64,000 nucleotides of DNA from Alcanivorax limicola (GTDB taxonomy: Bacteria > Pseudomonadota > Gammaproteobacteria > Pseudomonadales > Alcanivoracaceae). The stretch lies in NCBI RefSeq assembly GCF_019931215.1, contig NZ_JAIOUB010000001.1, positions 1,209,955-1,273,954 on the forward strand. The letters run 5' to 3'. The first letter of the stretch is position 1, and the number at the start of each line of letters is the position of its first letter. The notes under the pieces were generated by a model. The model saw nothing but the letters and a program-made list of their open reading frames with translations. It was not told the DNA's origin and searched no databases. This document shows, piece after piece, positions 8,325-16,224 of the stretch. The position numbers and the translations under genes were made by a program.

Positions 8325-9263
8325 ATGGGTACGCTCGTAGCAATGAAATACCCGACTATTCTGATGGCCAACGCCGCCGACCACACCTATGTGCGATGCG
8401 GCAACAACGGTAAAGCCTGGGGCTGCTGGGGCGGCAGCACCGGCGGCAGCGCCTTCAACTCAGGCACAGGCAGTACACGCAGAGCGGACCGCATCGCCGG
8501 TTCTGACGAGAAGGCGGGTATCCGCTGTTACCTCGTCAACGGCGTCTGCCATCAGGCCGCCAATCGTATTCTCTACCCGGCCGGTATATTGGTCAGCGGA
8601 GCGCGGGGTTACGCCCTGTCATCGCTGACCTTTGGCACCTATGGCAAGGTCCGTTTCGGGCCATGCCGTTCGCCCTTCGACAAACATGCCGGCGTCAGCG
8701 GCGAGCTGGCCGCCTGTGTCGGCGCAACGGATTCAGGATCGTCAGATTCATCGTCTGGTTCATCCGGTTCTTCAGGGTCCTCAGGCTCATCTGGCTCATC
8801 CGGGTCCTGGTTCAAAAAACCCTCACTGCAAGAAATACGCTTCATTCGCAGCGTCAAGCAGGCTTATGACCGGCATTTTCGCAAGGACAACGGCCCCGTC
8901 GACGAGATGAACTTTGCCATGACGCTGTTCGACCGCGAGATTGCCTTCCGGCTAGGCAACGTCAACGAGAAAGAGCGGCATTACCTGCTGCATGCAAAAC
9001 AGCGGCTGGAGCTGAACCACACCCATCTGACACAGGAACGGGAGCAAAAGAAGCTCACACCAGCAGAACAGGTGGAGTTCATTCGGTGTTTCAATGACAT
9101 AACGCTTGCCTTCCAGAAGGATATCGCCAACATATTGCCAGAGCGTCGTTACAAACAACTGATGGAGGTCAGCCGCGACGAACACCTGGTGCTGGCCGAT
9201 CCTGATATATTACGGAAGCTGTATGGCGAAAAAGTGGTGCAAGGCGTATACGGGAAAATCTAG
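8325..9263 (+). CDS. Unknown two-domain protein with Gly-Ser linker
   Basis: A 312-residue protein I cannot assign. The N-terminal domain (about 1-130) has spaced cysteines and glycines (DHTYVRCG, WGCWGG, GIRCYLVNGVCHQAANRIL, RFGPCR). The His near the start and the Cys-His pair in GVCHQAANRIL recall permuted NlpC/P60 or LRAT-like folds, but this is only a suggestion. A SSG-repeat linker (about 138-160) joins it to a charged, all-helical C-terminal domain (160-312) containing KLTPAEQ and LPERRYKQL, somewhat like LTxxQ helical proteins. There is no signal peptide. The next gene encodes a small protein resembling the C-terminal domain. A dyad lies 83 bp upstream. Confidence 0.7.
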   Translation: MGTLVAMKYPTILMANAADHTYVRCGNNGKAWGCWGGSTGGSAFNSGTGSTRRADRIAGSDEKAGIRCYLVNGVCHQAANRILYPAGILVSGARGYALSSLTFGTYGKVRFGPCRSPFDKHAGVSGELAACVGATDSGSSDSSSGSSGSSGSSGSSGSSGSWFKKPSLQEIRFIRSVKQAYDRHFRKDNGPVDEMNFAMTLFDREIAFRLGNVNEKERHYLLHAKQRLELNHTHLTQEREQKKLTPAEQVEFIRCFNDITLAFQKDIANILPERRYKQLMEVSRDEHLVLADPDILRKLYGEKVVQGVYGKI

Positions 9264-9275
9264 CGGAGCCTGCAG

Positions 9276-9623
9276 GTGAATCACGGCCCGCTGCTCACCC
9301 GACAGGAGTACGAACGGCACATCGTGGCGCTCTACCACGATGTGCCGCCGTCACCGCCGCCTGACCGGCAACGCGCCCTTGCAAGGCAGGAACTGGATCT
9401 GCTCATCGACCATCGTCTCGGCATCCACTTCCCGAACGAGCGCCGGGACGCCCTGTGGCAAGTCCACCAACGCTATCAGGGCAGCCTTCTCCGCAGTATG
9501 GCGTTTGCTATTTCCCACCGCTTGATGAACCTTCGCCTGAACTGGCTCTCCAGACGCTTTTTGCGGGCCTACCGGGCACTCCTTTCAGAAGAAGAATTCC
9601 ACGCACTGTTCGGAAACATCTGA
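9276..9623 (+). CDS. Small helical protein, partner of the preceding gene
   Basis: A 115-residue protein starting with GTG at 9276, 12 bp after the preceding stop, with GGAG as ribosome site. It is helical and charged. The part DHRLGIHFPNERRDALWQVH resembles AFRLGNVNEKERHYLLHAK in the C-terminal domain of the upstream protein, and both end with a short LS/LPE-x-x-x-x-x-L motif. Duplication of this domain within one operon suggests the two proteins interact or share a partner. An effector and immunity pair is possible but unproven. Confidence 0.65.
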   Translation: MNHGPLLTRQEYERHIVALYHDVPPSPPPDRQRALARQELDLLIDHRLGIHFPNERRDALWQVHQRYQGSLLRSMAFAISHRLMNLRLNWLSRRFLRAYRALLSEEEFHALFGNI

Positions 9624-9773
9624 CGAGAGGCAGCTACCATCCGTCGTTTTTCTGCGGCTTTCCCGCATGATACTTTGCCTTCGCCATCGCATTTGCGTAT
9701 AACGCAACAATCATTATACCAATATGAACTGTGGCGCATGGCGCGGTCTTGAATCACTTTGCACAATCCGGGG

Positions 9774-10118
9774 ATGAAAATTGGAACGATACTCAGACGT
9801 CAGCGGGAGAACCGCTTTGAGACCCTGGAAGACGTCGCCTTCCGGGCCGGCACGGATGCCAGCAACCTTTCTCGTATCGAGCGAGGTCTGCAGCAGCCGT
9901 CTATCACCTTGCTCGCGCAACTCGCGGCAGCGCTCGACACCAAGGTATCCGACCTTTACCTGATACTGGAAGCCAGCCAACCCACCGCGCCGGGAAAACC
10001 GCTACCCAATGAGCCCTGGCGCGCCGACCTGGTGCGCCTGCAACGCCACCTCCGGGAGCTGGACAAGAGCAAGCGTGCCATCCTCATCGACCTGGCCCGT
10101 GCGCTCAGGAAGTACTGA
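9774..10118 (+). CDS. XRE-family transcriptional regulator
   Basis: A 114-residue regulator with an N-terminal Cro/CI helix-turn-helix: KIGTILRRQRENRFETLEDV, then GTDASNLSRIERGLQQPS as the recognition part (about residues 28-45). The C-terminal 40 residues are basic and helical. The start chosen is the ATG giving MKIGTILRR, the usual beginning for this family. It lies between the unknown operon and the frameshifted secreted-protein gene and could regulate either. Confidence 0.85.
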   Translation: MKIGTILRRQRENRFETLEDVAFRAGTDASNLSRIERGLQQPSITLLAQLAAALDTKVSDLYLILEASQPTAPGKPLPNEPWRADLVRLQRHLRELDKSKRAILIDLARALRKY

Positions 10119-10258
10119 TCACCCATCAGCCGTGTGTGACGGCCAGATACTCAAAACGGGAAACCTCATTTTTCCTTAATGGATGTGCAGCTCTCCCCTC
10201 TTCCAGGCGTATCGTCTGGATATAACCGCCGGGGGCAAACAACCATAAGGAGATGACC

Positions 10259-10863
10259 ATGAGCAACCCCATGACTTACAGGCTACTGCGCCTGGCTGCA
10301 CTCACACTGCTAGTCCTGTGTGCCGGCAAGGCACTGGCTGCTGACATTCGCGACAACGGGGTGCACCGATGCCGCCCGGCATGCTGCCCTTTGTGACGGA
10401 CTTTGATGGTCCGCTGACGCTGATCGTTCCCGGCTTTGCGCCCGCCACCTGTCATGTGCACCTGCACACCCACGTGGATTACGACCCGCCCGGCAGCTTC
10501 CCGCTACACACCGGTGTGTCTCTGTATCACCTTGCCATAGCGCTGAGCGGCCCGCCGCCCTGCCCAATGCTTGTGCCGATGCCGGCCACCATAGGCATTA
10601 TCGCCAATACCGTAGCGCCATCTGTCCCGCCCACCTTTGTCGACCCGGCGCCGATCAACTACCCGGCTGGCGGTGAGCCGTTGTATCTGCCCACCAGCCC
10701 TGTCTGTCCGGGGCCGTATATCTTCAACGCCTTCTTTGGCAATGGCGTGGGCAACTTCACTGACCCCTCGTATATCGAGATCCATATCTCGAACGGGCCT
10801 TGTGTGGCGAACGGGCGATTCCGGAGTCAGCCCCATCCGATGGGGGACGTGAATATCTTCTGA
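10259..10863 (+). pseudogene. Frameshifted secreted protein gene
   Basis: A good ribosome site (AAGGAG, 6 bp spacing) precedes ATG 10259, which opens a clear signal peptide (LLRLAALTLLVLCAGKALAA). That frame stops at about 10394. The rest of the protein, about 165 residues from 10369 to 10863, continues in another frame that has a stop just upstream at 10342 and no ribosome site of its own. A single-base indel near 10345-10390 would rejoin them. The second part is rich in Pro and has spaced Cys (PATCHVHLHTH, GPPPCPM, SPVCPGP, NGPCVA), like a disulfide-bonded exported protein. It may be a real pseudogene or a sequencing error. Confidence 0.6.
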
Positions 10864-10901
10864 GGAAAACGAGACCGGCTGACAGACACGCCGAGTTCAT
10901 C

Positions 10902-10941
10902 GCGTCATCATCCGTATCGCAACGATCATGGATGATGACGC
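10902..10941. repeat. 12-bp perfect inverted repeat
   Basis: GCGTCATCATCC at 10902-10913 pairs perfectly with 10930-10941 across a 16-nt loop. No T run follows on either strand, so it is not a standard terminator. It lies 38 bp after the stop of the frameshifted gene in a 398-bp gene-poor gap (10864-11261). Confidence 0.5.
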
Positions 10942-11002
10942 AATGCCCGGCTCGACGATAATGAGCGTATACTTTCTGAGCAACGGTACCAGAGGGAGGC
11001 AA

Positions 11003-11086
11003 ATGCACAATGCCACTATTGCTGACCTAACAGGGCTACCCGAAGCGGAAATTCATGCGTTGCGAGAACATGAAGCCAAACTATGA
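11003..11086 (+). CDS. Possible 27-residue small protein
   Basis: A short frame with a strong ribosome site (GAGGGAGG, 3-4 bp before ATG). It begins MHNATIADLTGLPEAEIHAL and ends with stop at 11084-11086. No family recognised; it may be the leftover start of a deleted gene. The rest of the gap 10864-11261 shows no other coding signal. Confidence 0.25.
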   Translation: MHNATIADLTGLPEAEIHALREHEAKL

Positions 11087-11261
11087 CGCTTCGCGAAAAG
11101 CAAACAGTATTCGCAGCCTATAAATCAGCTGGGTTATGCTCCTCCAGGAAGAGATGCAGCGCCCGATTCATCCGTGTTTGCCATCCCGGCAAGGCAGACT
11201 GACTGGCGCGAGACGCTGTGAGAATTGGGAAGCCTGACCCTTTTATTCCCTTTCGTTCATC

Positions 11262-11621
11262 CTAATCCGCCAACTCCGTCAACTGCGCCACGTCACAGCC
11301 AAGCACCTTTGCCCAGGAGCGCAAAGTTTCAATGTGGGGTTTGTTACCTCTCTTTTCAGCCTGCGCCACAGCGCCCTGGGTAACCCCCAGCTTGTCGGCC
11401 AATTGCGCCTGGGAAAGCCCGCGATGCTTGCGCCATGCAGCCATGGGGCTGATATTTTTTTCAATCATCAGAGCCACGACCTCATGCGGAATAGTAACGC
11501 GACTATCAGCATCAACCAGCGCCTGATATTCATCGAACGGCACCACGGCATACAGTGGGTTGCCACTTGTGTCGCAGATAATCTGTGCCCTGCCTTTTGC
11601 GACTTCAGTAGGTCCGCTCAT
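11262..11621 (-). CDS. XRE-family antitoxin
   Basis: A 119-residue antitoxin-like protein. The first half (about 1-50) resembles Phd/RelB-type N-termini (GNPLYAVVPFDEYQALVD). The second half is an XRE helix-turn-helix (RKHRGLSQAQLADKLGVTQG, about residues 64-83, then AVAQAEKRGNKPHIETL). It overlaps the toxin gene upstream by 17 bp. Toxin-first order is typical of HigBA-like pairs. The protein should neutralise the toxin and repress the shared promoter. Confidence 0.87.
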   Translation of the reverse strand: MSGPTEVAKGRAQIICDTSGNPLYAVVPFDEYQALVDADSRVTIPHEVVALMIEKNISPMAAWRKHRGLSQAQLADKLGVTQGAVAQAEKRGNKPHIETLRSWAKVLGCDVAQLTELAD

Positions 11622-11865
11622 CTCGCTTTTTCACCTCTTGAACCGTAATGATCCGTACACCGTCATCCAGATCGAACAGCACCCGGTAGCTACCAACCCG
11701 CAGACGGTAGCCCACCTCATGCCCCTTTAGTGCCTTGACGTTCGCAGCGTTGGTTGGGCAACTATCCAGTCCCTCCACCGCAACAAGAATCGCCTTGCGT
11801 TGTCTCTCCGGCTGAACTTTTCTTAGTTGCTTGATAGCTGTTTTCGTCCAATCAATACTATACAT
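11605..11865 (-). CDS. RelE/ParE-superfamily toxin
   Basis: An 86-residue toxin of the RelE/ParE fold. It has the N-terminal IDWTKTAIKQLRKV helix, the central LKGHEVGYRLRVGSYRVLFD strands (about residues 44-63) and the C-terminal VQEVKKRDERTY. The conserved Arg in RVGSYRVLF and the terminal basic and Tyr residues match RNA-cleaving RelE relatives. It is the first gene of a toxin-antitoxin pair and seems intact. Confidence 0.87.
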   Translation of the reverse strand: MYSIDWTKTAIKQLRKVQPERQRKAILVAVEGLDSCPTNAANVKALKGHEVGYRLRVGSYRVLFDLDDGVRIITVQEVKKRDERTY

Positions 11866-11908
11866 CTGCCATCCCTTGCGCAGTTATCTTATAATACAGG
11901 CCAAATTA

Positions 11909-12073
11909 TTAGACTTCAACAATATTTGCTAATATGCAACTGGGGAGCCCTGCCGCAACAGAACCGTTGGCCCGCATCCGGGCCTGTCGGCCCACCACAC
12001 TCTTCGAGTGCAGCATCCAATGCAGTGCTTGTAGGGAGTGATTCCAGAGAAACCTGCGAAGGTGCCTGGCCAT
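11909..12073 (-). CDS. Possible 54-residue basic protein
   Basis: A short minus-strand frame beginning MARHLRRFLWNHSLQALHWM, with a very strong ribosome site (AAGGAGGAGGTC just before the ATG). It is Arg- and His-rich and has no family I recognise. It lies in a locally GC-rich patch. Either it is a real small protein or the patch is a structured element. Confidence 0.3.
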   Translation of the reverse strand: MARHLRRFLWNHSLQALHWMLHSKSVVGRQARMRANGSVAAGLPSCILANIVEV

Positions 12074-12314
12074 GACCTCCTCCTTGAAGTGCATTGGCGG
12101 TCAGGGGCTACGGCATTCGCTAACTGATGCCTGTGGCTGTATTGATCCTGGGGAAGTACGGGCGCCGTGCCGGCCTAGGGATGCCGACGCGTCAATCCTT
12201 GACCGGCGCCCGTGGGGAGTATGCTCGCAAGAAGTGCTCCAGCGGCGATATGGCGAATATCCTATTTTTCTGTAAGAGAACGCGTACAGGATTTTTATTA
12301 TTGTGCACTGAAAG
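12074..12314. other. Gap with GC-rich structured patch
   Basis: Part of the gene-poor stretch 11866-12635. A perfect 9-bp inverted repeat (12158-12166 with 12205-12213, arm ACGGGCGCC) can form a hairpin. It is followed by a short GATAT/ATATC stem before CTATTTTT at 12261-12268, a weak terminator-like end. Open frames across it lack family features. It could be a structured RNA. Confidence 0.3.
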
Positions 12315-12333
12315 TAATGGCATTATGCCAGCA
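12315..12333. promoter_or_regulatory. 19-bp dyad, family copy G
   Basis: TAATGGCA-TTA-TGCCAGCA, two mismatches between outer arms but a perfect TGGCA/TGCCA core. It lies 303 bp upstream of the RAYT-like gene, the greatest distance in the family. Confidence 0.45.
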
Positions 12334-12635
12334 TAATATTTAGTAAATATAACCTTTCCTTTACTTTAACCTCAGAAAAAATAGTTTCACTAAAATCGCC
12401 CATCTCCTGGACATACTCGCCCGACTACTAATTATCGTAAAAATAAGATTTCCTTTTATTGCTCTGGTCTTTGGCGCACTACGGCGTACTGTAGAGCATC
12501 AGATAACAGAGAAAGATCCAGTGCACGAAGCGCATTTCGAACGAGCTTATCCAGCCTGGTGTTTCGAATAATACAAAGACATAAAAAACAGTATTCCTTA
12601 TGTGTTTTATCTGGACAACCCGTGTGGGGGAAAGC

Positions 12636-13295
12636 ATGTCTGAAAGAGATAGATTGCTCGTCTCTGGCGTTCCTCATCATATCGTCAGGAAGACGGCAAA
12701 CAAGATGCAGCTTCTGCGCCGCCGCGCAGACTATATCCGCTGCATTGGTCATTTATACACGCTGCGGGAAAATAACCCCGTCAACATACACGCCTGGGCG
12801 CTGCTGCCGGACAGGATACATCTGCTCGTCACGCCAACCGCTGAGGCCGACGCGCTCTCGCAATTTGTGAAGGCGCTGTCTTGCCGCGTAACACGTGGCG
12901 TCCGGCTGTGTGAGGGCGAATCACCCTGGGAGCGCCGGTTCAGATCAAGCCCGGTTCAGCCCGGGCAATGGTTTCTCACCACCATGCACTACATCGAACG
13001 CCTGCCAGCGCTGGCAGGGCTAGCTCGTGCACCGCATCAGTATCCCTACAGCAGCTACCGCATGCGGGTCGGGAAATCCGACACTGACTGGCTCGATGAT
13101 CATCCGGATTATGCTGCACTGGGCCAGGAGAGAAAGGAGCGCATTGCAAACTACCGGCAGTACCTCGCAAGCGGGCTCAACGTGGATGAGATCCGCCATA
13201 TCGAAAGCGCCCTGGCCAGCGGCGGCCTGACCGGATCAAAGTCATTTGAAGCGCTCATCGACGAGAAATTGAGAGAGAGGAAAACAGGAACCTAG
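12636..13295 (+). CDS. RAYT-like (REP-associated Y1 transposase) protein, HUH degenerate
   Basis: A 219-residue relative of IS200/RAYT Y1 transposases. The start is the ATG giving MSERDRLLVSG, behind GGGGGAAAGC. Matches to the family run in order: HHIVRKTANK (usual HVTSRGN region), DYIRCIGHLYTL, HAWALLPDRIHLLVTP, then WERRFRSSPVQPGQW and TMHYIERLPALAGL with the expected catalytic Tyr, and a C-terminal ALASGGLTGSKSFEALI tail. In the HUH motif the first His is Arg (PDRIHLL rather than PNHVHLL), so nuclease activity is doubtful. No IS ends were found around it. It may be domesticated or decaying. Confidence 0.8.
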   Translation: MSERDRLLVSGVPHHIVRKTANKMQLLRRRADYIRCIGHLYTLRENNPVNIHAWALLPDRIHLLVTPTAEADALSQFVKALSCRVTRGVRLCEGESPWERRFRSSPVQPGQWFLTTMHYIERLPALAGLARAPHQYPYSSYRMRVGKSDTDWLDDHPDYAALGQERKERIANYRQYLASGLNVDEIRHIESALASGGLTGSKSFEALIDEKLRERKTGT

Positions 13296-13314
13296 CTCAT
13301 GCCGGGCGCCTCCA

Positions 13315-14142
13315 TCAGCGGCGAGGCAAGCTGACACCTTTTACGTCCTCAGGATAATAAATAGTGAATTCCGCACCGTCCTGCTTCCGGACCAGCACGC
13401 TCGCTCGATGCGTGTCCTTAAAAGAGAGCCACACAAGGTAATTGCTGCTGTATTCTCCGACAGGATAGCCATTGACCGCCAGAATAACGTCACCCGGCTC
13501 AACGCCGAACTCTTCCCTCCAGACCTCTGGAAGGCCATCGCCGAAGAGATAGCCTTCCGGAGAGTCGTCGCTTATCGGTCGTAGATCGAGCGTACTAAGC
13601 ATATGCCCCACCTGCCAAGCCATCCTTGGTCCATCATTCCTTCTCTCTTCCACATCATTCTTTCCGGTGCTTACCGATTGTGTTTGCTCTCCCGGCGCCA
13701 TTAAGGCTATGCGAAGTGTTACACGCCTTTCGCCCTCCCCGATCAGAACCTTGCCCGGATATATAGCTAAGAGCGCACCACCGCCGGGCAACGCCTCGCC
13801 AACCCGATATCGGTTCGCACCATGCCCCTCCGTCAGGATGACAGCAGACGCCAAGCTGCTATAAGCGTGGAAAACGGCCAGCAGCTTGCGCGTATCATCT
13901 TCCAACTCTTCGACAAGCTGCGGCGTCTCAGAAGCCTTCGTTGCAGATGAGGACGCATATCGTACCTCCGGCCCCGGGAGTACACCAAAGTCAGCGGGCA
14001 CTTCCGGTATCAATGCATGAGACTGCCGCTCATCACTCGCATTATTCGTGCCATCTCCATCTTCCATGTATAAGAAAATAATACACAAAAAAAATAAAAC
14101 CAGTAGAAACATACATATATATTTAATCATCGTACTGGCCAT
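13315..14142 (-). CDS. Orphan GspC-like type II secretion protein
   Basis: A 275-residue protein with the GspC plan. After the chosen ATG (MASTMIKYICMFLLVLFFLC) comes one N-terminal membrane helix (about residues 5-25), then a linker, then an HR-like domain (YRVGEALPGGGALLAIYPGK, about residues 105-125, followed by VTLRIAL). It ends with a PDZ domain (EFGVEPGDVILAVNGYPVG, about residues 215-233). GspC links inner-membrane parts of the secretion machine to the secretin and helps select substrates. No other gsp genes are in the window. It is divergent from the foldase genes and near disulfide-rich exported proteins. A dyad lies 49 bp upstream. An upstream ATG at 14199 would run through that dyad, so it was not used. 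Confidence 0.75.
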   Translation of the reverse strand: MASTMIKYICMFLLVLFFLCIIFLYMEDGDGTNNASDERQSHALIPEVPADFGVLPGPEVRYASSSATKASETPQLVEELEDDTRKLLAVFHAYSSLASAVILTEGHGANRYRVGEALPGGGALLAIYPGKVLIGEGERRVTLRIALMAPGEQTQSVSTGKNDVEERRNDGPRMAWQVGHMLSTLDLRPISDDSPEGYLFGDGLPEVWREEFGVEPGDVILAVNGYPVGEYSSNYLVWLSFKDTHRASVLVRKQDGAEFTIYYPEDVKGVSLPRR

Positions 14143-14190
14143 ACTCACGCCCTCAGAAATAGCCCACCAATTAAACGAAAAAATCACTAA

Positions 14191-14209
14191 TGATGGCATT
14201 TTGCCTTCA
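14191..14209. promoter_or_regulatory. 19-bp dyad, family copy C
   Basis: TGATGGCA-TTT-TGCCTTCA, one mismatch between arms. It lies 49 bp upstream of the GspC-like start in the divergent promoter region. Confidence 0.5.
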
Positions 14210-14329
14210 TCCCCTTAATTTTACAGATGATAAAAAATGTATATGATCCAACATGATTTCAAGAAACTTTATCGCAATATACCTAACCAACAGAGAGCAG
14301 AGCCAGAACATGATGACAGCAACAAAAAA

Positions 14330-14348
14330 TGATATCAAAGTGATATCA
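14330..14348. promoter_or_regulatory. 19-bp dyad, family copy D
   Basis: TGATATCA-AAG-TGATATCA, both arms perfect and themselves palindromic. It lies 75 bp upstream of the FKBP-type lipoprotein gene, in the same divergent promoter as copy C. Confidence 0.6.
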
Positions 14349-14422
14349 CGCGATTAGAGTTCTCTTTTCTGGCAGCTCATTAGACCCGAAAACAATACTG
14401 GATAGAAAAACTAGGAGAAGAC

Positions 14423-15133
14423 ATGAAATATTTTATCCTGGGAGCCCTGCCTTTCGTTCTTCTGGCGGGATGCAGCCATAACCCCGCAGAAACCACCGAG
14501 CTTGAAACCAACCAGCAAAAAGCCTCTTATGCCGTCGGCATGTTTCTCGGACAACAGGTCGGAGGTCACTTGACGGAGAATCACCTCGATACAAGCCTGT
14601 TCCTACAGGCATTGCGTGACGAACTGGAAGGCAATGAGATGCTACTGGATCACGAGGCTGCCAGAGCGGCCTCCCAGGCCTACCAGACAGAAATCACCCA
14701 ACGACAAGAAGAGGAGAAAGAACTTGAGATCACCCGTAACGCAGCCGCCGGCCAGGCTTTTCTGGAACAAAACAAGCAACGTCCAGATATCGAAGTCTTG
14801 CCAAGTGGCCTGCAGTACGAACGCCTGACTAGCTCAGCCAACGGCGCCACCCCTGGGGCGCGCGACGCCGTACGCGTCCATTTTTTTGGCACCCTGCATG
14901 ATGGCACCGTTATCGAGAGCAGCCTGGCCCAGGGAGACGGCATGCTCGTGCGCATGGGCATGGCCCTTCCCGGTTGGCAGGAGGCCCTCACGCGGATGAA
15001 AGAGGGTGAGAAATGGCGTGTCTTTCTGCCACCCGAACTGGCATTCGGCGAGCATGGCCGAGGCGACGAAGTCCTACCGCAGTCAACCATGATCTACGAA
15101 CTCGAACTGATTGAAGTCATCGACAACAGCTGA
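14423..15133 (+). CDS. FKBP-type peptidyl-prolyl isomerase lipoprotein (FkpA/Mip-like)
   Basis: A 236-residue envelope foldase that speeds cis-trans isomerisation of proline bonds. A lipoprotein signal ends in LLAGC (Cys about residue 16). An N-terminal helical dimerisation domain (about 30-115, ASYAVGMFLGQQVG) is typical of FkpA and Mip. The C-terminal FKBP domain follows (RDAVRVHFFGTLHDGTVIES, LPGWQEALTRMKEGEKWRVF, LPPELAFGEHG). Ribosome site TAGGAGAAG. It is followed 27 bp later by a DsbC-like gene, so both are probably co-transcribed from the promoter carrying dyad D. Confidence 0.92.
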   Translation: MKYFILGALPFVLLAGCSHNPAETTELETNQQKASYAVGMFLGQQVGGHLTENHLDTSLFLQALRDELEGNEMLLDHEAARAASQAYQTEITQRQEEEKELEITRNAAAGQAFLEQNKQRPDIEVLPSGLQYERLTSSANGATPGARDAVRVHFFGTLHDGTVIESSLAQGDGMLVRMGMALPGWQEALTRMKEGEKWRVFLPPELAFGEHGRGDEVLPQSTMIYELELIEVIDNS

Positions 15134-15160
15134 TAACCACCATTATTAGGGGGCGCACCC

Positions 15161-15910
15161 ATGAAACCATATCGTTGTATCATCAATATACTACTCATCG
15201 CACTTGTACTGCCCAGCCTGGCCACCGCCGATCTTCGTGACCGGGTGGTAAAAGCACTCTCAATCACCAACCCCGGCCTAAGCGTGGATAGCGTCACCGA
15301 CAGCCAGGTCCACGGCGTAAAAGAAATAAGGCTCAGTAACGGTGAGTACCTCTACGCGTCGCCGGGCGGCGAGCATATCTTCTCTGGGAGGCTACTTGCT
15401 TTCTCGGATGATTCGCTAGTCGATCTCACTGAAGAAAGGGTGAAGCAGGAAAGAGCCCGGATGTTTCAGGAGCTCGACCCCGGCACCCTGATTACTTTCC
15501 CTGCCACCGGGGAGGAAAAACATGAAATCTTTGTTTTCACAGATGTTAGCTGTGGGTTTTGCAAGCGATTCCACGCCAATATGGATGAACTCAATGAGCG
15601 GGGTATCACCGTGAACTACTTGGCATTGCCGCGCTCTGGGATCACCACCCCTGTCGCCGACACCATGGCCAGAGTCTGGTGCGCCGAGAACCCACAGGCC
15701 GCCATCACTGAAGTCAAGGCCGGCAACGCCCTTACGCAGCAGATAATGCCTTGTCGAGCACCCATCGCCGATCAATACAGCATGGCGCAATCTCTGGGCG
15801 TACGGGGCACTCCCTCGGTATATAGCCAGGATGGCAGAAGCCTAGGCGGCCACATGACCCCCGATGAGGTTATTGCAAGTATCGCCAGCACGGCTGGCAT
15901 CAAGAACTGA
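15161..15910 (+). CDS. DsbC-like periplasmic disulfide isomerase
   Basis: A 249-residue exported protein with a signal peptide (IINILLIALVLPSLATA). An N-terminal DsbC/G dimerisation domain (GVKEIRLSNGEYLYASPGG) is followed by a thioredoxin-fold domain with the active site DVSCGFCKRFH (about residues 128-138) and the cis-Pro loop GVRGTPSVY. Extra Cys in RVWCAENPQ and IMPCRAP match DsbC. It should reshuffle wrong disulfides in exported proteins. It follows the FKBP gene and precedes two Cys-rich exported proteins, which are plausible clients. Confidence 0.92.
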   Translation: MKPYRCIINILLIALVLPSLATADLRDRVVKALSITNPGLSVDSVTDSQVHGVKEIRLSNGEYLYASPGGEHIFSGRLLAFSDDSLVDLTEERVKQERARMFQELDPGTLITFPATGEEKHEIFVFTDVSCGFCKRFHANMDELNERGITVNYLALPRSGITTPVADTMARVWCAENPQAAITEVKAGNALTQQIMPCRAPIADQYSMAQSLGVRGTPSVYSQDGRSLGGHMTPDEVIASIASTAGIKN

Positions 15911-16224
15911 AGCCCCTGGCCTGCATGGTCACGTTGACATGCAGGCTGATCTATATCTGAAGAACATACGCTTCCATAGCGCTACACCTTACAGAAAACG
16001 CATAGTCCGCACTGAAATTCTATCTCTCCGTCTGCATTCGAAGCATATTTTAATAGTGGCACTTTGCCATATTAATGCTTAAGAAATTCGTTAAGACACT
16101 GAATGAAAAGGGAATGAAATAAACAACAAAACAAAACCCTTTTGAACAGCGGAACAAAGACAAAATTCTTGCTACGTTAATTCTGCAACACCCAATCATA
16201 TAAACAATTACGGAGATTGTAATC
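15911..16224. other. Intergenic gap before the exoprotein genes
   Basis: 314 bp, AT-rich. It contains dyad copy E at 16054-16072 and a ribosome site (GGAG) just before 16225. No coding signal seen. Confidence 0.5.
16054..16072. promoter_or_regulatory. 19-bp dyad, family copy E
   Basis: TAGTGGCA-CTT-TGCCATAT; the TGGCA/TGCCA core is perfect while the outer bases diverge. It lies 153 bp upstream of the first Cys-rich exoprotein gene. The centre CTT is the complement of the AAG seen in copies B, D and F, so it may be in the opposite orientation. Confidence 0.5.

Noticed and set aside
16054-16072. TGGCAC...TTGC as a sigma-54 promoter
   Set aside because: Sigma-54 elements need about 4-5 bp between TGGCAC and TTGC. 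Here they are separated by one base, and the symmetry matches the other dyads.
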